This document shows, in pieces, positions 18,204-26,897 of a stretch of 64,000 nucleotides of DNA. Within the stretch, counting starts at the first letter, position 1. Every line of letters begins with the position of its first letter. This stretch comes from JAPPHA01 sp963664045. GTDB taxonomy: Bacteria; Pseudomonadota; Alphaproteobacteria; Rhodobacterales; Rhodobacteraceae. Location: NCBI GenBank assembly GCA_963664045.2, contig CAXXGT010000017.1, positions 186,001 through 250,000 on the forward strand. The letters are read 5' to 3'. The translations under genes and the position numbers were made by a program. The notes below the pieces were generated by a model, which was not told where the DNA came from, searched no databases, and saw only the letters and a program-made list of their open reading frames with translations.

Positions 18204-19175
18204 TCAGTTCATGGCTGCGTCCAGCGGCGCCATGTACCAGAAGTCCTCGATCATGAGGGTTGACGGATCACCCTCAAGCTGGCCGGCATTGCTGTACCAC
18301 TCCAGGTCGGCCATCGCTGCCTTGCGGCCACCGCCGTTCGGGTCATACAACCCGCCCGCGACCGCTTCGGCGTAGAAATTATCGAGACTGTCGAGGATTT
18401 CTTTCGGCAGTTGACCGATCGGTCCGTCCGGATCGGTCTCTTGCCGGACCATTGTCGGGTCGGAATTCATTTCCTGCCAAACGCTGAGGAGTGCGTCGAC
18501 AAAGATCTGGACCTGATCTTCGTTGGCCTTGATCCAGTCGAGATTGGCAAAAAGGGCCTCGTCCGAAGCTTCGACATCGAACATGGGCAACACGTTGAAC
18601 TTGTCGCCGTGTTGACGCATTACCTTGTTCTTGTTCGAAAGATCGATGATGGTTGCGTCCGCCTGGCCCGCCACGAGCGCGACGACACGGTTCGCCGAAC
18701 CAGGAACGTAGGAACGTTTACCGAACGTGATGCCGGATTTGTCCTCGATGACGTTGGCAATCGAATCCGTTCCGCCGCCACGGGAGTGCAGCAGGATCGG
18801 TTCACCGTCCAAATCCTCGAGCTTGTTGTACTTCTTGGTCGTCACAGGGAAGAACTTCAGCTTCGAGAGCTGGAAGATGATACGTACCGGCGCTTTCGCC
18901 CGCTGCATTGCAGCATAGGGCGTACCGAAGCCGATGTCCATCTGACCGCTGAGCACCGCCTGAATGGCCAGTTCTTCATCAGAGAAGGCAGTCCACTCGT
19001 AGTCGAGCCCGTTGGCCTTTGCCCGGTCGAGCGCGACAAAAAAGGCTGCGAGCTCGTCCGACGGCGTCTCGCCCAGCGCGATGCGGATGGTATCCGCCTG
19101 CAAGGCTGGTGCGGAAAGCGCAATCGAAATCGGCAGGATCGTCGCCAAGCCTGCCTTTTTCAGGAATTTCATCAT
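18204..19175 (-). CDS. Periplasmic NMT1/TauA-like substrate-binding protein
   Basis: The 323-residue protein has a signal peptide (KKAGLATILPISIALSAPALQA) and then TIRIALGETPSDELAAFFVALDRAKANGLDYEWTAF in pieces typical of NMT1/OpuAC-like ligand-binding proteins. Further family features are QAVLSGQMDIGFGTPYAAMQ and GSANRVVALVAGQADATIIDL. It is the first gene of the four-gene importer operon. Ligand is unknown; the family takes sulfonates, nitrate, pyrimidine precursors or aromatic acids. The GntR gene upstream and the divergent fumarylacetoacetase-family gene favour an organic acid (inference). Confidence 0.88.
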   Translation of the reverse strand: MMKFLKKAGLATILPISIALSAPALQADTIRIALGETPSDELAAFFVALDRAKANGLDYEWTAFSDEELAIQAVLSGQMDIGFGTPYAAMQRAKAPVRIIFQLSKLKFFPVTTKKYNKLEDLDGEPILLHSRGGGTDSIANVIEDKSGITFGKRSYVPGSANRVVALVAGQADATIIDLSNKNKVMRQHGDKFNVLPMFDVEASDEALFANLDWIKANEDQVQIFVDALLSVWQEMNSDPTMVRQETDPDGPIGQLPKEILDSLDNFYAEAVAGGLYDPNGGGRKAAMADLEWYSNAGQLEGDPSTLMIEDFWYMAPLDAAMN

Positions 19176-19255
19176 CTCGGTATCTCCTTGTTGTTGTCAT
19201 GCTACGTTTGGCCGTGGTTTTCAACGGCCCAGCGGTCTGGTTCAGTTTACCGCCA

Positions 19256-19933
19256 TCACACCTCGCCGAATAAACGGGCCGAGACCGAACCCAGGTGGTC
19301 ACGCATTGCGGAGTAGGCCGATGTCGGTTGGCGCAACTCGATGGCGGAAGCGATCCGGTCATGTTCCGGAAAACTTGGATGGTCGGGGGAGGGTCGATCG
19401 GAATCTCGAACGACCGTGCTCCAGGCGACTGCGCGGCGAACCTGGTTGAGCCTGTCGAAGAGTGACAGGAGCAACACGTTTCCCGTGGCCTCCGCCACTG
19501 TACGGTGAAACAGGTCGTCACGTGCCTCGTATTCGTCCCAACTCGTTGCCGACTCTGCCCGGGCCTGGCTCCGCCTGATCGTCGCGAGGGCTTCGCCAGA
19601 CGCGTTGATTGCCGCTTCCTGTGCCAGCGCCGGCTCAAGCGACAACCTCGCCCTCATCATCTGCACGGGAGTAACCTTCCTGCTGAGATCCGCCAGGCGG
19701 TCGGCGCCGTTCACCGCCAGGAATGTGCCCTTCCCGACATGGCGCCAGATCCGTCCCTCGTGCTCCAGTGCCTCGAGGGCCCGGCGCAATCTCGTGCGGG
19801 TCATGCCAAGGCTCACGATCAGATCGCGTTCAGGCGGCAACCGGTCGCCCGGATTGTATTGGCCTGCCGCTATGAAGGCCTTGAGCGTCGCGAGAGCGTC
19901 TTCCCGGTCTGTCGTTTCAGGCCTTGCAAACAC
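19256..19933 (-). CDS. GntR-family transcriptional regulator (FCD/FadR-type)
   Basis: A 225-residue regulator with the GntR winged helix at about residues 25-65 (GDRLPPERDLIVSLGMTRTRLRRALEALEHEG, then IWRHVGKGTFL). An all-helical FCD effector domain follows, with the metal-binding D-x3-H pattern (DDLFHRTVAEATGN) and an HDRIASAIE segment. It lies just upstream of the ABC operon on the same strand and diverges from the hydrolase gene at 20096. The inverted repeat at 19956-19976 is its likely operator. FCD regulators usually respond to organic acids, which fits the neighbours. Confidence 0.9.
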   Translation of the reverse strand: MFARPETTDREDALATLKAFIAAGQYNPGDRLPPERDLIVSLGMTRTRLRRALEALEHEGRIWRHVGKGTFLAVNGADRLADLSRKVTPVQMMRARLSLEPALAQEAAINASGEALATIRRSQARAESATSWDEYEARDDLFHRTVAEATGNVLLLSLFDRLNQVRRAVAWSTVVRDSDRPSPDHPSFPEHDRIASAIELRQPTSAYSAMRDHLGSVSARLFGEV

Positions 19934-19955
19934 CGCTGCGACTCCATAATTGGTT

Positions 19956-19976
19956 GATCAATATATGTGATTGATC
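19956..19976. promoter_or_regulatory. Candidate GntR operator in divergent promoter region
   Basis: A perfect inverted repeat GATCAAT-N7-ATTGATC is followed by a second overlapping half-site pair (TTGATC-N7-GATCGA, to about 19989). The AT-rich segment lies between the divergent gntR and fumarylacetoacetase-family genes, the normal position for an autoregulatory GntR site. Confidence 0.55.
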
Positions 19977-20095
19977 TACAATAGATCGACCAAAAGGAAT
20001 TGGCAAGGGCGATTGGTTTCCCGGGATTTTTGCGATAGAGCCGGCGGCGGTCCACGGGTTGGCAACCCCGCTCGCGAACATGAACGGAGGCACGC

Positions 20096-20782
20096 ATGAC
20101 ATCATTCGCGTTTCGGCAGCCGCCGGTAGTCGGATTGCCGGTCGTCGGCTCAGAAGCACTGTTTCCGGTTCGCCGTGTCTACTGCATCGGGCGAAATTAC
20201 GCCGCGCACGCCATCGAGATGGGGCACAATCCGGATCGGGAGCCACCCTTCTTTTTCCAGAAGAATCCCGACAACCTGGACCCTTCCGGCGAGTTTCCCT
20301 ATCCACCGCGTTCCTCGGACGTACACCATGAAGCCGAGTTGGCCGTCATGTTGAAATCGGGGGGATCGGACATTCCCGTCGGAAAGGCCCTCGACCACGT
20401 GTTCGGTTATGCCTTGTCGCTCGACATGACCCGCCGCGACCTCCAGGGTGAGCAAAAGAAACTCGGCCGGCCTTGGGAGGTCGGCAAGGCTTTCGAGCGG
20501 TCCGCGCCTGTCGGTCCCGTCCATCCGGTCTCACTGGTCGGGCATCTGTCCTCCGGCAGGATCACGTTGAAGGTCGACGGGAAACTCCGCCAGGAGGGCG
20601 ATCTCAACCAGATGATCTGGAAGGTGCCCGAAATGATCTCCTATCTCTCGGAGTACTTCGAACTCGCCGGCGGCGACGTCATCCTGTCTGGCACCCCGGC
20701 GGGTGTGGACTCGGTCGGCAGGGGCAACGTCATGGAAGTCGAGGTTGCAGGTCTCGGTGCCATGAGGGTGAAGGTCGTGTGA
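20096..20782 (+). CDS. Fumarylacetoacetate hydrolase-family protein (fumarylpyruvate hydrolase-like)
   Basis: The 228-residue protein has a strong GGAGG seven bases before ATG 20096. Family motifs are VYCIGRNYAAHAIEMG, PFFFQKNPDNL, HHEAELAVML (metal-binding acidic residues), GYALSLDMTRRDLQ and the C-terminal DVILSGTPAGVDSV. Single-domain FAH enzymes of this length hydrolyse C-C bonds in fumarylpyruvate, acylpyruvates or related aromatic ring-fission products. It is transcribed away from the GntR gene and probably regulated by it. The exact substrate is not determined. Confidence 0.88.
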   Translation: MTSFAFRQPPVVGLPVVGSEALFPVRRVYCIGRNYAAHAIEMGHNPDREPPFFFQKNPDNLDPSGEFPYPPRSSDVHHEAELAVMLKSGGSDIPVGKALDHVFGYALSLDMTRRDLQGEQKKLGRPWEVGKAFERSAPVGPVHPVSLVGHLSSGRITLKVDGKLRQEGDLNQMIWKVPEMISYLSEYFELAGGDVILSGTPAGVDSVGRGNVMEVEVAGLGAMRVKVV

Positions 20783-21153
20783 CTCGCGAATCAAAGACTG
20801 CGGCCGTTTGCGGTGAATGATTCACCCGAGGCCGTCAGTGTCGTCATTCCGACACATGCCGTAGACCATCGCCTTCCTTGAGGAACTGAACATCCTTGAA
20901 CCGTGACAGTTTCACGACAGCGGTTCGGGCTTCCCGAATCCAGCTTTGGGAAGATCCGGAGTTCTATGTTCAGCGCGAATTGCCGGACATTAGGCACCCG
21001 ACTTCGAACGTCGGGGCCGTGCAGGAGGGCCCCGCAGCGAGTTCAGGCACGATGTTCTGACGGTAATCGACTAAGATGGCTATTTCAGCCATCACCTTGC
21101 GGAACCGGACGCAAATCTGTCCGCTAGATTCCGCAAGTTACGGGAGAACAACC
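20783..21153 (+). other. Intergenic stretch upstream of hydroxylase gene
   Basis: About 370 bases. An imperfect inverted repeat (TTCGGGCTTCCCGAA followed by a similar TTTGGGAAG) occurs near 20925-20955. No gene is recognised. Confidence 0.4.
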
Positions 21154-22158
21154 ATGGATGACCTACAATTCGGCACCCGTGACAAACGCGATCATTGGCG
21201 GCCCATGGATCCGATCAATCCTTCACCGCTTCTCGCCTCGCCCTGGAGCATCCTGAAGGTCGTTAAGTGGCTGCCGCACTACTTCTACCCCTGGAACGGC
21301 CTTTTCTTTCTGACCGCCTGCATTTTCTGGTTCTACCTGACCCCGGATGTCGAGACGATGAAAACGCTCGAATGGGGCTGGGTGGCCTACATACTGGTCC
21401 GTAACTCGGTCGCGCTGTTTCTGTTGCACGGCGCGTTCGAACTGCGCCTCTACATCCAGCGCGCTCAGGGCAACCTGTTCAAGTACAATCCCAGGTGGCC
21501 CAAGGAAACCCGCTCGAACGTGTTCATGTTCTCGTCACAGAACATCGACAACATGATCCGCACGTTCGGAACCGGAGTGCCGATGTGGACGGCCTACGAG
21601 GTCCTGATGCTCTGGGCGTATGCGAATGGTTGGGGTTTCTGGACGACCTTTGCTGACAATCCCTGGGGACTGATCTGCCTCGGGTTGGTCATGGTCGTCA
21701 TTCACGAAGCGCACTTTTATTTCACGCATCGGATGATCCATTCGCCATTCCTCTACAGGCATGTGCATTCAGTCCACCACAAAGCGGTCAATCCGAGCCC
21801 CTGGTCGTCGCTCAGCATGCATCCCGTGGAGCACCTGATTTACTTCTCGGGTTCGCTGATTCACTTCATCGTGCCGTCACACCCGTTGCTTGCGATCTAT
21901 CACCTTCACATCGCCGGCCTTGGTGCCGTTATCGGCCACATAGGATTCGACAAGATGGTCATCGGCGACGAGAAGGCGATGAACACGCATGCCTACGCGC
22001 ACTACCTTCATCACAAGTATTTCGAAGTGAATTACGCCGACGGGTTGATACCCTGGGACAAGTGGGCAGGAACCTGGCATGACGGCACCGAAGAGGGCGA
22101 CGTGCGTATGCGTGAGCGGTTGAAGCTTCGCCGCGAACGATCAAAGGCGAAGATGTGA
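21154..22158 (+). CDS. Sterol desaturase / fatty-acid hydroxylase superfamily protein
   Basis: ATG 21154 is preceded by GGGAGAACAACC, so it is preferred over an in-frame ATG 26 codons upstream. The 334-residue membrane protein has hydrophobic segments (LFFLTACIFWFYL, VPMWTAYEVLMLWAYA, LICLGLVMVVIHEAHF). The di-iron histidine clusters of the superfamily are present: HEAHFYFTHR near 184-193, HVHSVHHK near 202-209 and HAYAHYLHHKYFE near 279-290. Such enzymes hydroxylate or desaturate sterols, carotenoids or fatty acids at the membrane. A PanB-like gene follows closely. The real substrate is unknown. Confidence 0.88.
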   Translation: MDDLQFGTRDKRDHWRPMDPINPSPLLASPWSILKVVKWLPHYFYPWNGLFFLTACIFWFYLTPDVETMKTLEWGWVAYILVRNSVALFLLHGAFELRLYIQRAQGNLFKYNPRWPKETRSNVFMFSSQNIDNMIRTFGTGVPMWTAYEVLMLWAYANGWGFWTTFADNPWGLICLGLVMVVIHEAHFYFTHRMIHSPFLYRHVHSVHHKAVNPSPWSSLSMHPVEHLIYFSGSLIHFIVPSHPLLAIYHLHIAGLGAVIGHIGFDKMVIGDEKAMNTHAYAHYLHHKYFEVNYADGLIPWDKWAGTWHDGTEEGDVRMRERLKLRRERSKAKM

Positions 22159-22222
22159 GCGTCATGATCGTCCGACCGTCGCAGACCTGCGCGCATTCAA
22201 GAGAAAGCGCCAGATTATCACC

Positions 22223-22951
22223 ATGCATGTCGACGGTGCCGAGGAAGCCGCCGCCGCGTGCGAGGCGGGCATCGAAATGTTCACCGGCGAAGTCGATGCG
22301 AAACTTCCGGGCATTCGCGCCGCCGCCCCGGGCGTCTTCCTGCAGGCCGGCCATGAGCAGGGAACACTCCATGACGAGTCGAACGCGATCCGGGAAGGCT
22401 TTGATGCATTCGAGCGCGGCGCCGATGCGATTTGCTTCGCGGGGTCCCTCCGTATCGTCGAAGCGATGGCCAGGGAAGGGATTCCGGTATCCGGTCATGT
22501 AGGCTACGTCCCGCGCTGGGCCACCTGGACCGGTGTTCGCTCGGTCGGGAAGACGGCTGACGAAGCGGTTGCGATTTACCGCAAGGTCAAGGACCTTGAA
22601 AACGCGGGGGCCTGCCTGGTCGAGATGGAACTCGTTCCGGTCGAAGTCGCCGACTTCGTGACGCGCAATACTTCGCTGATCACCGAAGGCATGGGCTGCG
22701 GATCGGTCTGCGACACCCAATACCTGTTCAGCTGCGACGTGCTGGGAACCAATCGTGGCCACTACCCGCGTCACTCCAAGACTTACGCAGACCTGGCAGC
22801 AGAGGAGGACCGACTCCAGGTCATGCGTGTCGAGGCATTCCAAAGATTCATAGCTGATGTGAGTTCGGGTCAGTATCCCGAACAGTGCCACGAAATCCAT
22901 GTGCCAGACGAGACGGTTCTGGAGGCCATGCTGCGCGCAAGCCAGTCATGA
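22223..22951 (+). CDS. PanB-like (ketopantoate hydroxymethyltransferase / PEP mutase superfamily) protein
   Basis: The 242-residue reading shows PanB-like features: HVGYVPRWATWTGVRSVGKTADEA, VEMELVPVEVADFVT, TEGMGCGSVCDTQYLFSCDVLG. PanB adds a hydroxymethyl group to alpha-ketoisovalerate in pantothenate synthesis. The usual PanB N-terminus (the metal-binding D in LVGDSLG) is replaced here, so another activity on a keto acid is likely. In-frame similarity (RPTVADLRAFKRKRQIITM) extends about 20 codons upstream of ATG 22223 without a start codon. A GTG with the right sequence context at 22155 is one base out of frame, so the 5' end may carry a frameshift. Confidence 0.6.
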   Translation: MHVDGAEEAAAACEAGIEMFTGEVDAKLPGIRAAAPGVFLQAGHEQGTLHDESNAIREGFDAFERGADAICFAGSLRIVEAMAREGIPVSGHVGYVPRWATWTGVRSVGKTADEAVAIYRKVKDLENAGACLVEMELVPVEVADFVTRNTSLITEGMGCGSVCDTQYLFSCDVLGTNRGHYPRHSKTYADLAAEEDRLQVMRVEAFQRFIADVSSGQYPEQCHEIHVPDETVLEAMLRASQS

Positions 22952-23114
22952 GAGTCCCTTGTACGGCGCACAGCATATCGCCCAGCCGGACCCCGATCGT
23001 CCAGGTTCTTGCGGCAGGACACATGATGGACCGTAAGCATGAATGGAATGGCAGGGCGTCATTAGATCCTTCAAGTGATCTACCCGTAAACGACCCGAAG
23101 CAGCGGCCGCAGTT

Positions 23115-23515
23115 CGCCGCTGCACGTGGCCAACGCCTTCGCCGCCAGGGCGCTCCTGGCGCTCGGCCAGGTCCGTGTGGACGGCAAGTCCAACGAGATC
23201 GCGGCGATTCCGGCGCTTCTGGAGCTTCTCGACATCGCGGGCAGCACGGTGACCGCCGACGCAATGCACACGCAGGGGGCGACGAAGGGAGAACGGAGCA
23301 CCGCTACGTCCTCCTCAGCGAAAGGCTCGGTCCGGAGCGTTTCCTCAGGACGGTGCGCGCGCACCGGGCTGTGAAAAATCCGCTTCATTGGGTTCTGGAC
23401 GTGACCATGGGAGAGGACGGCCTTCGCAACCGGAAGGACAACGGCCCCGAGAACCTTGCGCTGATGCGCTGATGCGGAAGCTGGCGCTGAACCTGGCGCG
23501 GTTGAGCGATGTCGG
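23115..23515 (+). pseudogene. ISAs1-family transposase remnant
   Basis: In one frame the translation reads ALLALGQVRVDGKSNEIAAI and PALLELLDIAGSTVTADAMHTQ, the DDE core of ISAs1 transposases. After an internal loss it resumes in another frame as ERFLRTVRAHRAVKNPLHWVLDVTMGEDGLRNRKDNGPENLALMR, and a third segment gives RKLALNLARLSD. Full ISAs1 transposases are about 370 residues. The N-terminus is missing and at least two frameshifts are present. Confidence 0.75.
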
Positions 23516-23748
23516 AAAAGTGACGTCAATGCCGGAAAGCTGAAGAGGGCCGGTTAAGACAAAAGTTCCTTCTGAAACTTGTCAGCTCCGCGGCACTTCT
23601 CCGAAAGAATGCTAAGCCCCGAAAGATCCAATTGCGATCGCCCTGGTGAGAACCGACATTTCGTATCGATCAGCATCACCATTGTATGAAAACGACAATC
23701 AAGAATCATCGGAAGATCATTGAAGGAGTCGGCCGGGGTGGCCTTGGC

Positions 23749-25110
23749 TCACGCCTTCCTGAAACGCCAGCCATGCATCATGCGCCCGTAATAGTTGAAC
23801 CACTCCCTCGCGTCAGGGTCCCGAAACGGATAGTCCGCTCCAATCTGCCTTGCCGTGACGAGGCCGGTTACGAAACAGGTTTCCTGGCTGTTGACCAGGG
23901 TATGGGCGCCACAATGCCATGTCCGCCTCCTGCCCTGGACAAATCGGAACAGATGGATGAGAAGGGCGACGTGGCGCACATCGTGGACGATGTGCTGGAA
24001 CCACCACTTATTTACGATCTTGGAATCATCGATGCGGCTGACCGGATTGTAGGTCACGAGGCAAGGCTTGTCCGATCGTTTCGCCCATGGCTGCTGATTG
24101 TGCATGATGTAGGTGATCTCGTAGTTGTCCGGTCTGGCCCCGTACTGCTCAATGTGGTTGCTTCGCGAGGCGAGCGGCCGGGCGGCATTGTCAGGAAGAA
24201 CGGAGGCGTCCGAGTGAACGACCGTGTGGTTGTGCAGCTCGCTGTCGTAGCGGATCGAGGAGAGGAGACTTCTCTCCAGGAAGGTCGGCCTGTCCAGGAT
24301 CATCAGCGTCTGGTTGGCATTGCACGCGAAGACCACGTCATCGAACGTTTCCGTCGTTCCGTTCTCGTCCTCGACGGTGACATGGGACGGGTGTCGGCGC
24401 ACCTTTCGGACCGGTCGGTCCAGGTAGATCTTGTCCCGAAAGGCTTCTGACATGTTTTCGTAGATCCGGCGCGAACCCCGGTCCCAGGTCCGCATCGGGG
24501 TCGAGGTTTCGATGTCGAAGAATTCGAGGTACCGGGCGAACATGGACGCGGGCATGTCGAACACGTTCGTGGCCATGAGAAAGTTGACGAACATGGGCTT
24601 CAGTATCTTGTAGCGGAAATCCCCCGAGAACCCGCCCATGTTGAGAATCGCGCCCATGCTGACGTAGTTGAACGGGTTGAGGGCATTGAGCAGTCTCGAC
24701 CGTGACCGGCTGAGCCGGCCAAACCATTTCAGGCGCCGCAGGAGTCTCTGGAATTTCTCGATTTCGGGCTGCAGCTGCCGCCTCAGGTCGGAGTCGAAAT
24801 CGTGGGCGTAGATCTCGTCCCGGTACCTCACGCTATAACTGAACCTGGTATCAACGAGTTCGATACCGTGTTGTTGCATGAACAGGACAATGTGGTGGTA
24901 AACGGAAGGGATGCACGCGGTGACGGAGATATCGAATGGAATCGAGGTACCGTCGTCTTGCGGCATTTCGGCCGTGATGGCGTTGCCGCCGATCCGGTCC
25001 TGCGCTTCAAACAGCCGAAAATCAAAACGATCCGGGTGATGATGCAGTGCCCAGGCGACGCCCAATCCCGAGATTCCTGCCCCGACAATGGCAATTCTTC
25101 TTGGCATCAT
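23749..25110 (-). CDS. FAD-dependent amine-oxidase-like oxidoreductase (COG2907-type)
   Basis: Taken from ATG 25110, the 453-residue protein starts MMPRRIAIVGAGISGLGVAWAL with a GxGxxG dinucleotide site, followed by RLFEAQDRIGGNA. The pattern of the rest (YVSMGAILNMGG, DVVFACNANQTLMIL, YNPVSRIDDSKIVNKWWFQH, CGAHTL near the C-terminus) fits predicted NAD/FAD-binding flavoproteins found next to fatty-acid modifying enzymes. It is transcribed away from the Rieske oxygenase gene at 25300. It may desaturate or oxidise the same lipid-like substrate (inference). A longer upstream start at 25200 is less likely because the extra residues are not family-like. Confidence 0.82.
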   Translation of the reverse strand: MMPRRIAIVGAGISGLGVAWALHHHPDRFDFRLFEAQDRIGGNAITAEMPQDDGTSIPFDISVTACIPSVYHHIVLFMQQHGIELVDTRFSYSVRYRDEIYAHDFDSDLRRQLQPEIEKFQRLLRRLKWFGRLSRSRSRLLNALNPFNYVSMGAILNMGGFSGDFRYKILKPMFVNFLMATNVFDMPASMFARYLEFFDIETSTPMRTWDRGSRRIYENMSEAFRDKIYLDRPVRKVRRHPSHVTVEDENGTTETFDDVVFACNANQTLMILDRPTFLERSLLSSIRYDSELHNHTVVHSDASVLPDNAARPLASRSNHIEQYGARPDNYEITYIMHNQQPWAKRSDKPCLVTYNPVSRIDDSKIVNKWWFQHIVHDVRHVALLIHLFRFVQGRRRTWHCGAHTLVNSQETCFVTGLVTARQIGADYPFRDPDAREWFNYYGRMMHGWRFRKA

Positions 25111-25299
25111 TCCATTCCCGGATTTGTTCGTTGCCGGTGCCTTACCATGAACTTGCGTGATCTCCTTGAATGATCTTTCACATGGTCCGATCCCGTGCAC
25201 GGACGATGGGTGTACGGACGTTTTCCTCCTTTGACTGATTCACGGGAATCATTAAGCTGCCCCCGGGAATCCTCGCAAGGAAAACGCGTCGAAGGGACC

Positions 25300-26382
25300 A
25301 TGGGGACAGGCGAATTCAAAGACAGGGAAGACCAGGCAAGACCGGAGCAGTTCGATTCAGTCCCGGGCGAGCGTAACGGTTCCGACCTGCTGTTTCCGTT
25401 CCCGGAAGGCTGGTATTTCATCGCCAGCCGCAAGACCATCGAGAAAGAAAAGCTGATCCGGAAGACCTGGCTCGGCGAGGAAATCGTTGTCTGGTGCAAC
25501 GAGGACGGGGACGTCTGCGTGGCCGATGCGATCTGCCCGCACCTCGGTTCCGACCTGGGACCAGAGGCCGGCGGGGTGGTGCGCAACGGCTGCCTCGTTT
25601 GTCCGTTTCACGGGTTCGAGTACGATGTTTCCGGGAAATGTGTCGCGACACCCTACGCGCCCCCACCGAGGACTGCGAGGCTGAAGGTGTTCGAGACGCA
25701 TGAAATCCTGGGTCTCGTCTTTGCCTGGTGGGGTCGTGAGGGCAGGTCTCCGCAATGGTATCTTCCGCCGTCACCTCCTCCGGATGAATCCGACTGGAGC
25801 GGCATGGAATTCCGGAGCGTCCGATTTGCAGGACATCCCCAGGAGACGGCCGAGAACTCAGTGGACCTCGGACATCTCCGCTATGTGCACGGTTACGGCA
25901 GCGTGAACAGGGCAAGCCCGCTATCGATCGATGGCGCTTCCCTCAAGAGCTGTTTCAACTTCAAGCGGACCCGGTCAATCGCCGGGATCACATTTTTCCG
26001 GTTCGATGTGTCGGCAGTCACGCATGTGCATGGGCTTGGCTATTCCTACGTCGAGGTACGTGAACACTCGATCGACATGCAGACCCGGCTGTGGGTGCTC
26101 GCGACGCCGATCGACGGAAAACTCATCGAAATGACGCTTGTCAGCCAGGTCCGAAAACTCGGAAGACCGAAACGGCTGATCGCCGGGATGCGTTTCCTTC
26201 CCGTACACCTGCGCACGCGGATCATGAACAGGATCATCATCACTGCCCAGATTCGGGACGTCATGCAGGATGTCGTCATCTGGGGCCGAAAACAGTATCG
26301 CTCCCGACCGCTCCTTTGCAGTTCAGACGGTGAGATCATCAAGTTTCGGCGCTACTGCGAACAGTTCTACCCGGATGCCTGA
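25300..26382 (+). CDS. Rieske [2Fe-2S] non-heme iron oxygenase (DAF-36/KshA-like)
   Basis: From ATG 25300 (AAGGG upstream) the product is 360 residues. The N-terminal Rieske domain binds a 2Fe-2S cluster through C79-P-H81 and C101-P-F-H104. The catalytic domain carries the mononuclear iron motif ENSVDLGHLRYVHG at about 185-198, with D189, H192 and H197. The hydrophobic, sterol-type spacing and the FFRFDVSAVTHVHGLGYSYVEV region resemble cholesterol 7-desaturase and ketosteroid hydroxylase alpha subunits rather than aromatic-ring dioxygenases. No ferredoxin or reductase gene is adjacent. It lies with a P450 stump and RND exporter genes, which fits steroid or terpenoid processing (inference). 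Confidence 0.88.
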   Translation: MGTGEFKDREDQARPEQFDSVPGERNGSDLLFPFPEGWYFIASRKTIEKEKLIRKTWLGEEIVVWCNEDGDVCVADAICPHLGSDLGPEAGGVVRNGCLVCPFHGFEYDVSGKCVATPYAPPPRTARLKVFETHEILGLVFAWWGREGRSPQWYLPPSPPPDESDWSGMEFRSVRFAGHPQETAENSVDLGHLRYVHGYGSVNRASPLSIDGASLKSCFNFKRTRSIAGITFFRFDVSAVTHVHGLGYSYVEVREHSIDMQTRLWVLATPIDGKLIEMTLVSQVRKLGRPKRLIAGMRFLPVHLRTRIMNRIIITAQIRDVMQDVVIWGRKQYRSRPLLCSSDGEIIKFRRYCEQFYPDA

Positions 26383-26519
26383 GTCATGGCCGGCACGTGA
26401 CGGATCGGTTCACCACTTCTTTGGAACCGATCGTGGTCAGCGAAGATTTCCCCACCGACGCCAAAAAAGACTGTTGCGCCTGTCGCGGCGCAGGTTTCAC
26501 CTTCCGTTAGGCCACCGAC

Positions 26520-26834
26520 GTGTTCAACGCGTTCGCATGCATGGAGAACGTCTTTCCGGATCCCTTCACATTCGATATCGACCGCTATCTTCCGCCACGC
26601 AGTAAGCATCGCGGTCCCGGGAATGCGCCGTACGGGCTGGGCACACACGCGTGCTTCGGCTCCCGGTGGATGGATTTTCAATTGGCCGTCAACGTGCTGA
26701 TGATCGCGCATGACTTCGATCTCGAGGTGTCTCCGGCCAACTACAAGCTCCGGTTCAGCCCGCTTGCGTCGATGAAACCGAGCCGGAAACCGAATTTTCG
26801 CATCGCTGCGCAGAAACGCGAACTGCCCGTCTGA
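26520..26834 (+). pseudogene. Cytochrome P450 C-terminal remnant
   Basis: About 105 codons match the end of a bacterial P450: VFPDPFTFDIDRYLPP (the PERF-region context), then YGLGTHACFGSRWMDFQLAV, containing the heme-ligating Cys in GxxxCxG form. A stop codon lies four codons upstream of the first usable GTG, and no P450 sequence such as the oxygen-binding helix or ExxR motif is found before it. The upstream 75% of the gene has been lost. The stump lies directly behind the Rieske oxygenase gene. Confidence 0.78.
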
Positions 26835-26897
26835 CGGGTATGGAGTGATGTCCGGACCCGGGGCCCATTGCGGATTCCTGCCCGTGTGACGGCTCGT

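Noticed and set aside
25111..25200. Upstream start (25200) for the FAD oxidoreductase
   Set aside because: The 30 extra residues precede the Rossmann fold without similarity and reach into the divergent promoter region.
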